64,000 bases of DNA, taken from NCBI GenBank assembly GCA_016715505.1, contig JADJZY010000032.1, forward strand, positions 205,273 to 269,272, in the 5' to 3' direction. Below the pieces are notes generated by a model. It did not search any database. It was not told where the DNA came from and worked only from the letters and a program-made list of their open reading frames with translations. Shown here piece after piece: positions 50,318 through 58,764 of this stretch. This stretch comes from Bacteroidota bacterium. GTDB taxonomy: Bacteria > Bacteroidota > Bacteroidia > Chitinophagales > Chitinophagaceae. The translations under genes were made by a program, and so were the position numbers. Each line of letters begins with the position of its first letter. Position 1 is the first letter of the stretch.

Positions 50318-51415
50318 TTAAAAATAATGTACCGGATTTGTATTTACCCGGGATAAATGGACGGCAAATTTAGTGAATTTTTTTGAGAGAATGTCAATAA
50401 ATATTTCAGGTGTAAACTGCTCACTTTCGAAATGACCGACATCTGCAATGACAATTTTTCCTTCTGCATCGAAAAACTGATGATATTTAAAGTCGCCGGT
50501 AATAAAAAAATCAGCATTGATGCGGATAGCCTTGGGCAAAAGAAAACTACCACTGCCTCCACAAAAGGCCACTTTTTCAACCTTCCGGCCTAATAATTGG
50601 GTATGCCGGATGCAGGAAGTTTTGAGTTGCTGCTTGATCCATTCTAAAAAAACTTTTTCTTCCATGGGCTCCGGAAGTTGCCCCCACATTCCTGCTCCAT
50701 AATCCTGACAGGAATTCTGAATGCTCATCACTTCGTAAGCCACTTCTTCATAGGGGTGAACAGATTTTAGGGCCTTTAAAATGGCATTTTCAGCATGTTG
50801 TGGAAAAATCATTTCAATTTTCACCTCTTCCTCTTCTGAACGAATACCTACCTGCCCGCTAAATGGATTTGCCTCTTGTGAAGGCTTGAAGGTGCCTTTG
50901 CCTGGGGTCATAAAACTACATTCATTATATTCTCCGATAGCACCTCCACCGGCATCGAACATAGCTGATTGCACGGCTGCTAAATGTGTAGGTGGGACAT
51001 AGGTATAAATTTTTCGCAGTTGCCCTCTCATCGGTTCAAGTATCTGAAGACTGGACAATCCCAGTTTTTCGCCAATTTTAGCATTCACCCCGTTTCGCAC
51101 ATTGTCAAGATTCGTATGCATGGCATAAATGGCAATTTGGTGGCGAATAGCCTGAATCAGAATACGTTCGGTGGCGTTTTTTCCGCTTATTTTTTTGAGT
51201 CCGCTAAAAACCGGGGGGTGATGGGCAATGATGAGTTGACAATTTGATTGAATCGCTTCTTCCAAAACGGCTTCAGTGCAATCGAGGCAAACCAAAGCAG
51301 CATCAATGGATTGATCGAAGCTCCCAACGATTAAACCACAATTATCATAAGATTCCTGTAATTCAAGAGGGGCAAATGATTCTAGCGCTTGAATGATTTC
51401 TGATAATTGAGGCAT
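50318..51415 (-). CDS. NIF3-like dinuclear metal-centre protein
   Basis: A 365-residue NIF3/YbgI family protein. It starts MPQLSEIIQALESFAPLELQ; metal ligands are in IIAHHPPVFSGLKKISGK, AIYAMHTNLDNVRNGVNA and near the end IVIADVGHFESEQFT. The middle carries a CutA/PII-like inserted domain (RKIYTYVPPTHLAAVQSAMF to VKIEMIFPQHAENAILKAL), as in the long bacterial versions. It is followed by the DUF164 gene. Proposed as a GTP cyclohydrolase-like or nucleotide-handling enzyme; not settled. Intact. Confidence 0.93.
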   Translation of the reverse strand: MPQLSEIIQALESFAPLELQESYDNCGLIVGSFDQSIDAALVCLDCTEAVLEEAIQSNCQLIIAHHPPVFSGLKKISGKNATERILIQAIRHQIAIYAMHTNLDNVRNGVNAKIGEKLGLSSLQILEPMRGQLRKIYTYVPPTHLAAVQSAMFDAGGGAIGEYNECSFMTPGKGTFKPSQEANPFSGQVGIRSEEEEVKIEMIFPQHAENAILKALKSVHPYEEVAYEVMSIQNSCQDYGAGMWGQLPEPMEEKVFLEWIKQQLKTSCIRHTQLLGRKVEKVAFCGGSGSFLLPKAIRINADFFITGDFKYHQFFDAEGKIVIADVGHFESEQFTPEIFIDILSKKFTKFAVHLSRVNTNPVHYF

Positions 51416-51523
51416 GTAAAAACAGTTTAGGTTACAAATATAAGTTTGTCAATCTGTAAAGGGGAGGGCAGAGTTTCTTTCCCCACAAATCCCTGATGAA
51501 TTGGAATGTTCTTTTAAAAACGA

Positions 51524-51551
51524 AAAAGCAACGATAAAAATCGTCGCTTTT
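51524..51551 (-). terminator. Terminator of the sigma/barrel operon
   Basis: AAAAGCAACGAT / ATCGTCGCTTTT (one mismatch) with an AAAA loop, 28 bp past the stop of the barrel gene; on the minus strand the hairpin is followed by TTCGTTTTT. Confidence 0.82.
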
Positions 51552-51579
51552 CATTGGGGATATGGAGTTGAAGAAAAAA

Positions 51580-53436
51580 CTATTCTTTAGGGTCGAACTT
51601 TTTAAAGCGGTATCCAATTGAGAATTGGAGAGAAGGAACTTTAAAGAATCCGTTCGAAATACTTCTTGCTGCGTTGGTATTGGTATTGTCCCACACATTT
51701 TGTGTAAGGCGAAAATCAACGTATAAATTTGGATTAAAACTGTAGGCTGCACCGAAACTATATCCGATACCAAATCTTGAGCTAAAATCATCCCGTGAAT
51801 ATTGTGTTCCTTTTTCTACCGGGAAATTATAAGGTTCAGACTTATCACGAATGTCCTGACCATTGATTACAAAATCGCGATTGATTTGTTTCACGTTTAG
51901 TCGGAAATTGTAGGCGAAGTTGACGCCACCATACAAAGTGAATTTACTCAAATGGGCCTGCAAATAAATCGGTAATTCAAGCGACATCACATGTTTGAAG
52001 TTGTAAATCTTTACGTTTGAATCTACCTGATAAGTGTAAACATTTTGGTTACTAGAAGCCATGGAAACCGTATCTGTTTGGTGGTTGCGAATCGTTGTAC
52101 TGGCATCGCTGACGGTATAACCGGAGTTGTTTCGGTAAAAGAATTTCAATTCAGTCATCATGCTGAAATACTCGCTAAGGGGCAGGGTATTGGTGAAACC
52201 TGCATGAAATACACCGAAATTATGTTCTGTATTAAAGAGGGAGGCATTGACACCCAAACTGATTCCCGGATTAAACGGAATATTCATATTCATGAGGCGC
52301 ATACTCAGGATATTCAATTTTTGAAAGCCTTCCTGAATACTGTTTTGCATTTTATCAAACCATGAATCTTGTTTACGTTCTTTTCCTTTTTCCGCAGTTT
52401 TGGCAATGCTCAAATCCTGATTTTTGTTCGCAGATTGCGTTGATTCCATGGAGGAATTGGCAGTATTGGAAGCGATGACAGGTGCAGTTGAATTGGATGG
52501 TGCCGTCAGATCAATTTTGCGATTGGCAGCAGCCTCTTCTTCGGGTGATAATGCAACCATACGAGGATTGATAGGAATCAGCTTCGAACTGGTAGTGGAT
52601 TTTTCAACTAAAATTTCCTGACTTCCAATGGTATCATAGGATTTACTGACCACATCACCATTTCTATTTCTGGTTACTTTTTCAACCAACTGAAGACCTG
52701 GCATAGTATCCATGACTATCTTATTGTTAGATGGAACAGATTTTAAAGGATCTGTGTTGGATAAAATGTTATCGTTCTGATTGTTGGAATTTGAATTCGT
52801 TGAAGGATTTGTATTGGTAGATTTTGATTTTTTGTTTTTTGATTTCTTAGCAGTGAATTGTTCGGGTGAATCTTTTAAGGTAGGGTCTGTTACGATACCG
52901 GATTGATTCGAAGATGATTGTTTTTGTATAGTTTTTGAAGTTGAATTTGAGGTGCTTAGGTCATTATTACTTCCGCTCACTTGATTTTGTGATGCCTGAT
53001 TGTCCGATTGATGGGCATTATTTATATCGTTCGAAGATCCATTTGAGCTGGAGGAAGAAGCGTTGTTTGTTTGTTGAGGCTGATTCTGATTGGCTTGTGG
53101 CAGGGGCATTTCAGTTGTACTGCTTGAAGCAGGGGTGCTGGCAGGCAATGTCTGTGCAACAGGTTGGGTTTGAGTTGTTTCGGGTTGATGATAGGCTACG
53201 GATTCTTTTTTGTTGCCGTTTAACGCAAAATAGGCTCCGGAAAGAATAGTTCCGACAGCTGCAATGATTCCTAAAATCGGAAGTATGCGTCGTTTTTTCT
53301 TCGGTTCCTCTTGACTATAGGGATTTTTTCCATCGAGCATACGCTCCATGTTGGCCCATGCGCCCAGGTTTAGTTGCTCTTTGCCCTGTGAGAGGACATC
53401 GCGAAACAAATCATCGATTGGAATTCTGTTTTCCAT
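51580..53436 (-). CDS. Inner-membrane-anchored protein ending in an outer-membrane barrel
   Basis: A 618-residue protein without a cleaved signal peptide. It has a short cytoplasmic N-terminus (MENRIPIDDLFRDVLSQGKE), a basic patch KKKRRILP, one transmembrane helix (ILGIIAAVGTILSGAYFAL), then about 250 residues of Ser/Asn/Gln/Thr-rich linker, a helical part (FDKMQNSIQEGFQKLNIL) and a C-terminal beta-barrel of about 200 residues ending QFSIGYRFKKFDPKE. The cytoplasmic part resembles the sigma-binding segment of anti-sigma factors, and the gene lies 13 bp after an ECF sigma gene, so a trans-envelope anti-sigma/sensor role is inferred. The type recurs in Bacteroidota. Intact. Confidence 0.8.
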   Translation of the reverse strand: MENRIPIDDLFRDVLSQGKEQLNLGAWANMERMLDGKNPYSQEEPKKKRRILPILGIIAAVGTILSGAYFALNGNKKESVAYHQPETTQTQPVAQTLPASTPASSSTTEMPLPQANQNQPQQTNNASSSSSNGSSNDINNAHQSDNQASQNQVSGSNNDLSTSNSTSKTIQKQSSSNQSGIVTDPTLKDSPEQFTAKKSKNKKSKSTNTNPSTNSNSNNQNDNILSNTDPLKSVPSNNKIVMDTMPGLQLVEKVTRNRNGDVVSKSYDTIGSQEILVEKSTTSSKLIPINPRMVALSPEEEAAANRKIDLTAPSNSTAPVIASNTANSSMESTQSANKNQDLSIAKTAEKGKERKQDSWFDKMQNSIQEGFQKLNILSMRLMNMNIPFNPGISLGVNASLFNTEHNFGVFHAGFTNTLPLSEYFSMMTELKFFYRNNSGYTVSDASTTIRNHQTDTVSMASSNQNVYTYQVDSNVKIYNFKHVMSLELPIYLQAHLSKFTLYGGVNFAYNFRLNVKQINRDFVINGQDIRDKSEPYNFPVEKGTQYSRDDFSSRFGIGYSFGAAYSFNPNLYVDFRLTQNVWDNTNTNAARSISNGFFKVPSLQFSIGYRFKKFDPKE

Positions 53437-53449
53437 TAATTTGAATGCT

Positions 53450-54022
53450 TTACTGTTTATACAATTTTTCTACTCGTTGTTTCAAAACTCTTCTGGCTTC
53501 GAATAAATGCCATTTGCTGGTTCCCTCGCTGATTTTTAGTGCTTCGGCAATTTCCTTATGACTCATGGCTTCCATTACGAACATATTAAAAACGGCCCGG
53601 GTAGTATCAGGTAGATCCTGTACCAATCGAAGAAGTTCTTCATACTGCATATTAGAAGCGAGATCATGATTGACGGATTCATCTTTTTCTACAAAAACCA
53701 CTTTTTCGTTGTACTTCATATTTTGACGTACATAATCAAAAATGGAATGGTAAATAACCCGACGAACCCAACCTTCAAAGGAACCTTCAAATTTAAAAGA
53801 GTCTATTTTTTGAAATACTTTCAGGAATCCGTTATTGAGGATTTCTTCCGCCAAATGATACTGATAAACATTGGTGTATCTTTTCACCATGGCCATCATT
53901 TTCGGATAATACATCTTATACACTTTCTCCTGGGCAACACGCTTCCCTTCCTTGCAACCTTGTATTAGTGCAAGTACTTCTGTATCCTGTTGGGTGCCTA
54001 TGTAACTCAAAGCGAGATTCAA
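53450..54022 (-). CDS. ECF-type RNA polymerase sigma factor
   Basis: A 190-residue ECF sigma-70 protein. Region 2 is around KVYKMYYPKMMAMVKRYTNV and FEGSFEGWVRRVIYHSIFDY; region 4 is LPDTTRAVFNMFVMEAMSHK with the HTH EIAEALKISEGTSKWHLFEA. The start is a TTG (54022 or the next in-frame TTG); neither is clearly better. The partner membrane protein follows after 13 bp. It resembles the Bacteroidota group to which SigP belongs, and a T9SS cargo gene lies just upstream, but a link to T9SS control is only suggestive. Confidence 0.9.
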   Translation of the reverse strand: MNLALSYIGTQQDTEVLALIQGCKEGKRVAQEKVYKMYYPKMMAMVKRYTNVYQYHLAEEILNNGFLKVFQKIDSFKFEGSFEGWVRRVIYHSIFDYVRQNMKYNEKVVFVEKDESVNHDLASNMQYEELLRLVQDLPDTTRAVFNMFVMEAMSHKEIAEALKISEGTSKWHLFEARRVLKQRVEKLYKQ

Positions 54023-54100
54023 TTATGAGAGTATTTCTTAAACCATAGACAGCCATTTTTCTGCAATGGTTTGTAGATTGGACTAAAATAAATAAAAAAA

Positions 54101-54118
54101 CCCTTCCAAAGGGAAGGG
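54101..54118 (-). terminator. Terminator of the T9SS cargo gene
   Basis: CCCTTCC / GGAAGGG with an AAAG loop, 25 bp beyond the stop; seven A on the plus strand give a U tract for minus transcripts. Confidence 0.92.
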
Positions 54119-54142
54119 CTTTTTAAAAAATTCAGGTTTTGC

Positions 54143-55471
54143 TTACTTAACCATGATTTTGTTTGATGTTTTTTGACCATCAGCAATGATCGTATAGATA
54201 TAAAGTCCAGAGTTCAGACCTTTCACGTCAATATTCGCGCGATATCCGTAATCGGCATGGCCATTACCCAAATCGATAGAACGAACTACTTGACCTAAAG
54301 CATTGCTCAATTCAACACTTACATTTTTAGCAGCATTGTTCAAAGTGAAAGCAACATTGATGACATCAGAAGCAGGATTTGGATAAGCACTTACTTCACC
54401 AACCAGATTTACATCATTCAAACCAACACCAAAGCAAGCTGGGCAATTCAACTTCCAGAACCACCAATGGTGTTCGTAAGAATAAGTTGCTGAGGTATAA
54501 GCGTAAGAAGGTGTATAAGTACCTCCCCAGCCGGTAGTATCTTGTTGCATGATGCCTGAAGAATTATAATATCCTTTACGATAAGATCCGAAAGCACCAG
54601 TTGTTTCTTCAAAAGATACAAAACGGAAATTATTAAATTTAGGTGTAGCAGCTCCAGCTAAGCTTACTGTATCTAAGAATGGAGTCCATGTATCACCACT
54701 TTTGAAAGTAACGGTCATTGCAGCGAAATTTGCAGATGGTACGCTTACATTCGGAGCCAATCTCCAAATGTTGAAACCATTTGACGTTGTATCGTTTGCA
54801 TTAGCTGCAGTTAAAGGAATTTTTGTAGACCAAACTGCAGTACCTTTTGGTAAGAAAGTACTCACGTTTAAATCTACTGAAGCGAAACGTACTGTATCGC
54901 CATAAGTAGAGATTGTGCTTGCACTGTTAAACTGCCAGATATCTAAATCAGAAGTTCCACCATTACCTTTAGCGATCGCAACGATTAAAGTATCTACAAT
55001 TGTTGTTTTAGCTGGGTTACGGTTGTAAACGCCCAAGATTTCTACTGAATCAATTGTATAAGCATTTTGTTTGCCGATAGCAGCTAATCCATTGTATGCC
55101 GGAACATTGAAGAAACGATCAGATGGATCGATTACTTGTTGTAAAGTTTTGATCCAAATTCCATCATAAGTCGGCGCAGTTGCAGAACCGAAAGGCGCAA
55201 TCATGGTAGAATCTGTCCAGGTTAAGTTGTAATTGTCGTTGTTGTAAACTGCACCAGATGCACCTTGATCTTGGTCAATAGCATCTACGATATCATACCA
55301 GCGAGAGGCTGCACGAGTTTTGCTCGTTGGATGTTGAACTTTGCTAGGAACTTTTCCTTCAGGTCGTGAAATCTTTTGCTTTTCTGTCGATACCACAGGT
55401 TTCTGAGCATACTGGGCGTATGCACCGGTGCCGATGATGGCGGTTAATCCTAAGAGTAAAATCTTTTTCAT
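54143..55471 (-). CDS. Secreted protein with type IX secretion sorting domain
   Basis: A 442-residue exported protein. Signal peptide MKKILLLGLTAIIGTGAYAQ, a beta-rich middle with no recognised catalytic motif (NLTWTDSTMIAPFGSATAPT, PSDRFFNVPAYNGLAA), and a type A C-terminal sorting domain: EVSAYPNPASDVINVAF, ALGQVVRSIDL and the end GLNSGLYIYTIIADGQK with a final Lys-Ile-Met-Val-Lys. It is therefore exported by the Sec and T9SS routes and probably cell-surface attached. Intact, with a good terminator, and likely well expressed. Function of the middle part is unknown. Confidence 0.93.
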   Translation of the reverse strand: MKKILLLGLTAIIGTGAYAQYAQKPVVSTEKQKISRPEGKVPSKVQHPTSKTRAASRWYDIVDAIDQDQGASGAVYNNDNYNLTWTDSTMIAPFGSATAPTYDGIWIKTLQQVIDPSDRFFNVPAYNGLAAIGKQNAYTIDSVEILGVYNRNPAKTTIVDTLIVAIAKGNGGTSDLDIWQFNSASTISTYGDTVRFASVDLNVSTFLPKGTAVWSTKIPLTAANANDTTSNGFNIWRLAPNVSVPSANFAAMTVTFKSGDTWTPFLDTVSLAGAATPKFNNFRFVSFEETTGAFGSYRKGYYNSSGIMQQDTTGWGGTYTPSYAYTSATYSYEHHWWFWKLNCPACFGVGLNDVNLVGEVSAYPNPASDVINVAFTLNNAAKNVSVELSNALGQVVRSIDLGNGHADYGYRANIDVKGLNSGLYIYTIIADGQKTSNKIMVK

Positions 55472-55557
55472 TGTTTAGCTTTTTAATAATTTGTTCGTAA
55501 AAGTAAATTTATTAATCATATCAACCAAAAAAATATACGATTACTTATAACCTGTAT

Positions 55558-55565
55558 TACTTTTG
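55558..55565 (+). promoter_or_regulatory. -7 element of the proline dehydrogenase/mnmE unit
   Basis: TACTTTTG, matching TAnnTTTG, 23 bp before the start codon at 55589. Confidence 0.6.
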
Positions 55566-55588
55566 CGCCTAAACATTGAATTGTCGGG

Positions 55589-56755
55589 ATGAATTTTGAA
55601 AATACACAAATCGCGTTCGAATCCAAGTCTAATGGGGCTTTGAAGCAGGCACACTTTCTTTTTTCATCCATGGGGAAACCCTGGTTAACCAAATGGGGCA
55701 TCCGATTTACGCTCGCAGCTTTAAAGATGAAGTTGCCCATTCAGGGAATCATCAAAAAAACCATTTTCAAACAATTTTGTGGCGGGGAAACCCTGGAAGA
55801 AGCCAGCAATACCGCTCTTCAGTTAAAAAAATATGGCATTGATGTGATCATGGATTATGGAGTTGAGGGCAAAAGCGAAGAGGCCGAGTTTGAAAAGAAT
55901 GTACACACCTTTATTCGAACCATTGAATTTTCAAGCGATAAAGCCCATATTCCTTTTATTAGCTTAAAGGTTACCGGATTTGCCGATTTTCAATTACTGG
56001 AAAAGGTGCATGCTCAATCCCCTTTGTCTGTTGAAGAACAAGAAGCCTTTGCCAGGGTAAAAAAACGTGTAAAAATCATTTGCGAAGCAGCGGCAAAACA
56101 TGGCAAAATGATATTGATTGATGCCGAAGAAAGTTGGATACAACAACCTGTGGATGATTTGGTTGATGAAATGATGGCTCTCTTTAATCGCGAAAGGGTG
56201 GTGGTTTTTAATACATTTCAACTTTATCGACATGATCGCTTGGCGTTCTTAAAAAGTTCTTTTGAAAAGGCTCAAAAAGGGGCTTATTTATTGGGGGCAA
56301 AACTCGTTAGAGGTGCATACATGGAAAAGGAGAGAGCCCGGGCATTAGAAATGAACTATCTTTCGCCTATTCAGGAAAATAAGACATCGAGCGATCGTGA
56401 TTTTGATGCAGCACTGAGCTTTTGTATCGATCATTTACCATCCCTGGAAGTGTTTATCGGTACGCACAATGAGTCCAGTTGTTTATTGGCCGTGGCATTG
56501 ATGCAGCAAAAGAATATGGAAAAAAATCACCCCGGGATTTATTTCTCCCAACTATATGGCATGAGCGATAATATTTCTTTTAACTTATCAAAGGAAGGTT
56601 ACCATGTCTCTAAATATTTGCCCTATGGACCGGTGGCAGATGTGATTCCTTACCTCATGCGCAGGGCTCAAGAAAATACCAGCGTGGCCGGGCAAACAGG
56701 TCGTGAATTAGGCTTGATCCAAAAAGAATTAAAAAGGAGAGCAGAATCGAAATGA
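55589..56755 (+). CDS. Proline dehydrogenase
   Basis: FAD-dependent barrel enzyme (388 residues) oxidising proline to pyrroline-5-carboxylate, as a free-standing ProDH rather than a PutA fusion. Typical motifs: FCGGETLEEASNTALQLKKY, FISLKVTGFADFQLLEK, ILIDAEESWIQQPVDDLV, KLVRGAYMEKERARALE (substrate Arg/Tyr), EVFIGTHNESSCLLAVALM and FSQLYGMSDNISFNLSK. Its last bases overlap the mnmE start (ATGA), so the two are coupled. No P5C dehydrogenase is adjacent. Intact. Confidence 0.93.
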   Translation: MNFENTQIAFESKSNGALKQAHFLFSSMGKPWLTKWGIRFTLAALKMKLPIQGIIKKTIFKQFCGGETLEEASNTALQLKKYGIDVIMDYGVEGKSEEAEFEKNVHTFIRTIEFSSDKAHIPFISLKVTGFADFQLLEKVHAQSPLSVEEQEAFARVKKRVKIICEAAAKHGKMILIDAEESWIQQPVDDLVDEMMALFNRERVVVFNTFQLYRHDRLAFLKSSFEKAQKGAYLLGAKLVRGAYMEKERARALEMNYLSPIQENKTSSDRDFDAALSFCIDHLPSLEVFIGTHNESSCLLAVALMQQKNMEKNHPGIYFSQLYGMSDNISFNLSKEGYHVSKYLPYGPVADVIPYLMRRAQENTSVAGQTGRELGLIQKELKRRAESK

Positions 56756-58140
56756 TTCTAAATCCACAAGATACCATTTATGCCCTGAGTACTTCATTGT
56801 ATGGAGGGGCCATTGCCATGATTCGTTTATCCGGGCCGGAGAGTCATCGCATCACCCAACAATTTTTTCGGGGGAAAGCGCTGGAATCCCAGAAATCTTA
56901 TACCCTTCAATTTGGAAAAATCGTGTCCGGGGAAACCTTGATCGACGAGGTGTTGCTCTCAGTATTCCGATCCCCGCATTCTTATACCGGCGAAGATATG
57001 GTAGAGATATCCTGTCATGCCTCTCCATTTATTGTTCAAAGTATCCTGGCGTTATGCCATTCAAACGGAGCCCGTATGGCGCAGCCCGGTGAATTCAGTA
57101 TGCGAGCTTTTGGAAATGGTAAAATGGATTTAAGCCAGGCAGAGGCTGTGGCTGATATCATAGCCAGCGAAAATGCGACCCAACATCAAATGGCCATGGG
57201 GCAGATGCGTGGGGGCTATTCGCAAAAAATAGATCATATCCGGCAGCAATTGATTGATTTTGCGGCCTTGTTGGAATTGGAATTGGACTTTAGTGAAGAG
57301 GATGTGGAATTTGCAAACCGGGAACAATTTTTTCGGATGTTGGAAGAAAGTCGAAAAACCATTGGCGCACTCATCGATTCATTTCGTTGGGGCAATGTAT
57401 TAAAAAAAGGCATTCCGGTTGCTATCGCAGGCAAACCCAATGCCGGAAAATCAACTTTACTGAATGCTTTATTAAAAGAAGAAAAAGCGATTGTAAGTGA
57501 AATAGCCGGAACCACCCGCGATTATATTGAAGATCATTTACAAATCAATGGGGTGGCTTATCGTTTTGTGGATACAGCCGGACTGCGTGAAACGGAAGAT
57601 ATTCTGGAAAACAAAGGAATCCTCCGTTCGTATGAACAAATTGAGAAGGCGGAATTGGTGTTATACCTCTGTGAGATCACCCGAGATTACCGCGATATTG
57701 TGGAGGAATTTAAAGCATTGAATTGGGATAAAAATCGTCAGGTCATCATTGTATTAACCAAAATGGATCTCTTACAAAATGATTGTACAAGTTACGATAT
57801 TGAAGAAGCGGTTTCTACCCTCTGCGGTGTGACATGTATTGCCTTGACAGCCGGTAATCAAAAACATCTGGAAAAGCTTTGTAACGAAATTGAGCAAAAG
57901 GTTTTAGGTACCCAAAAACTGCCGGATATGATGGTATCTAACAGTCGTCATGTAGAGGCCTTTCAACAAACATTGAACAATTTAAATTTGGTGGAAGAAG
58001 GCCTGAAGAATAAAATATCTTCCGAATTTGTTGCATTGGATCTGCGAAGTGCATTGCAATCATTAGGAAGCATCACCGGTCAGATCAGCAATGAGGACGT
58101 ATTGAGTTCAATTTTTAGTCGATTTTGTATTGGAAAGTAA
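56752..58140 (+). CDS. mnmE: tRNA modification GTPase MnmE
   Basis: With MnmG, MnmE makes 5-carboxymethylaminomethyl-uridine at tRNA wobble position 34. 462 residues, intact. The N-terminal tetrahydrofolate-binding domain has TIYALSTSLYGGAIAMIRLS and GEFSMRAFGNGKMDLSQAEA; the G domain has AIAGKPNAGKSTLLNALLK, IAGTTRDYIEDHL, VDTAGLRETEDILENKG and VLTKMDLL; the C-terminus is the universal FSRFCIGK with the zinc/formyl-binding Cys. Its start overlaps the ProDH stop. The 3' end is also the edge of an integrative element (58123 onward), which leaves the protein unchanged. Confidence 0.97.
   Translation: MILNPQDTIYALSTSLYGGAIAMIRLSGPESHRITQQFFRGKALESQKSYTLQFGKIVSGETLIDEVLLSVFRSPHSYTGEDMVEISCHASPFIVQSILALCHSNGARMAQPGEFSMRAFGNGKMDLSQAEAVADIIASENATQHQMAMGQMRGGYSQKIDHIRQQLIDFAALLELELDFSEEDVEFANREQFFRMLEESRKTIGALIDSFRWGNVLKKGIPVAIAGKPNAGKSTLLNALLKEEKAIVSEIAGTTRDYIEDHLQINGVAYRFVDTAGLRETEDILENKGILRSYEQIEKAELVLYLCEITRDYRDIVEEFKALNWDKNRQVIIVLTKMDLLQNDCTSYDIEEAVSTLCGVTCIALTAGNQKHLEKLCNEIEQKVLGTQKLPDMMVSNSRHVEAFQQTLNNLNLVEEGLKNKISSEFVALDLRSALQSLGSITGQISNEDVLSSIFSRFCIGK
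58123..58140 (+). other. Candidate attL core, last 18 bp of mnmE
   Basis: TTTTGTATTGGAAAGTAA encodes Phe-Cys-Ile-Gly-Lys-stop. It is the same stretch of trmE/mnmE that SGI1-type elements use as att core. No second copy was found up to position 64000; it should lie at the right end of the element. Confidence 0.6.
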
Positions 58141-58206
58141 TTTACTTTCTTTTGTTTGTTAAGTGCCTGTTTTTGTTGAGTTTCAGTACACTTTTCTTTC
58201 TCTTTT

Positions 58207-58278
58207 TTGTTGCCCAACTCTACTTTTTTACTTATATTTGTTGCCCAGTTGTTGCCCAATTGGCTATTTTGTTGCCCA
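58207..58278 (+). repeat. Four phased TTGTTGCCCA boxes, possible integrase arm sites
   Basis: Identical 10-mers begin at 58207, 58238, 58249 and 58269, with spacings 31, 11 and 20 bp, close to 3, 1 and 2 helical turns. They lie between the att core and the recombination genes, where arm-type integrase or excisionase sites are expected. Confidence 0.7.
58210..58240 (+). promoter_or_regulatory. Promoter of the excisionase-integrase genes
   Basis: TTG (58210-58212) and TATATTTG (58233-58240) with a 20-bp spacer fit the -33/-7 consensus. The two elements overlap the first two TTGTTGCCCA boxes, so binding there would occlude the promoter. Confidence 0.6.
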
Positions 58279-58311
58279 CATATCAGTTTGATGGAAGTCA
58301 GGCGAAATAAT

Positions 58312-58357
58312 GCACCAAGTAGCACCACACAGCAACATACTGCAACAAGTAGCAACA
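58312..58357 (+). repeat. Five GCAMCA boxes with exact 10-bp period
   Basis: GCACCA at 58312 and 58322 and GCAACA at 58332, 58342 and 58352 are spaced exactly 10 bp, immediately before the excisionase-like ATG (58359). The reverse complement TGTTGC is shared with the TTGTTGCCCA boxes, so the same protein may bind both arrays in opposite orientation. Confidence 0.65.
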
Positions 58358-58358
58358 A

Positions 58359-58757
58359 ATGAGTAGTACAATTAAACTTCCTAAATTCTGTAATCATTGT
58401 GGTAAGGCTTTCATAGCCCAAAAGACCACAACGAAGTATTGTGGCCATAAATGCAACAGTGCAGCCTACAAGAAAACCAAACGAGAAGAAAAAGTAAACG
58501 CAGAATTTAAGAACCAACAAAGCAAAATTGTTTCCGCTTCTCCAGTAGTTGCTACTGAAACCCTATCCAACCCGATAGCAGGTAATCACACTAATTTAAG
58601 AGAGAAAGAATTTTTAAGCATACTGGAAGTTGCTACCCTTTTGGGTGCAAGCAGATGGACCATTCAACGGATGATAAAAAGTAATCGTTTGCCGGTGGCA
58701 AAGCTGGGCAGTCGCACCATCATCAAAAGGGCTTCAATTGATAATTTATTTAACTGA
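58359..58757 (+). CDS. Excisionase-like HTH protein with N-terminal zinc finger
   Basis: A 132-residue protein. The N-terminal part is a Cys4-type finger, KFCNHCGKAFIAQKTTTKYC plus GHKCN, followed by a basic stretch and linker. The C-terminal 55 residues are a MerR/excisionase-type winged HTH: FLSILEVATLLGASRWTIQR, MIKSNRLPVAKLGSRTIIKR. It lies directly before the integrase and behind two repeat arrays, so it probably controls integration/excision direction and its own promoter. The finger resembles a short zinc motif seen in other Bacteroidota mobile-element HTH proteins. Intact. Confidence 0.82.
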   Translation: MSSTIKLPKFCNHCGKAFIAQKTTTKYCGHKCNSAAYKKTKREEKVNAEFKNQQSKIVSASPVVATETLSNPIAGNHTNLREKEFLSILEVATLLGASRWTIQRMIKSNRLPVAKLGSRTIIKRASIDNLFN

Positions 58758-58764
58758 TAAGAAA

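Noticed and set aside
58123..58140. mnmE as a pseudogene disrupted by the element
   Set aside because: The complete MnmE C-terminus with FCIGK and stop is present; the insertion regenerates it.
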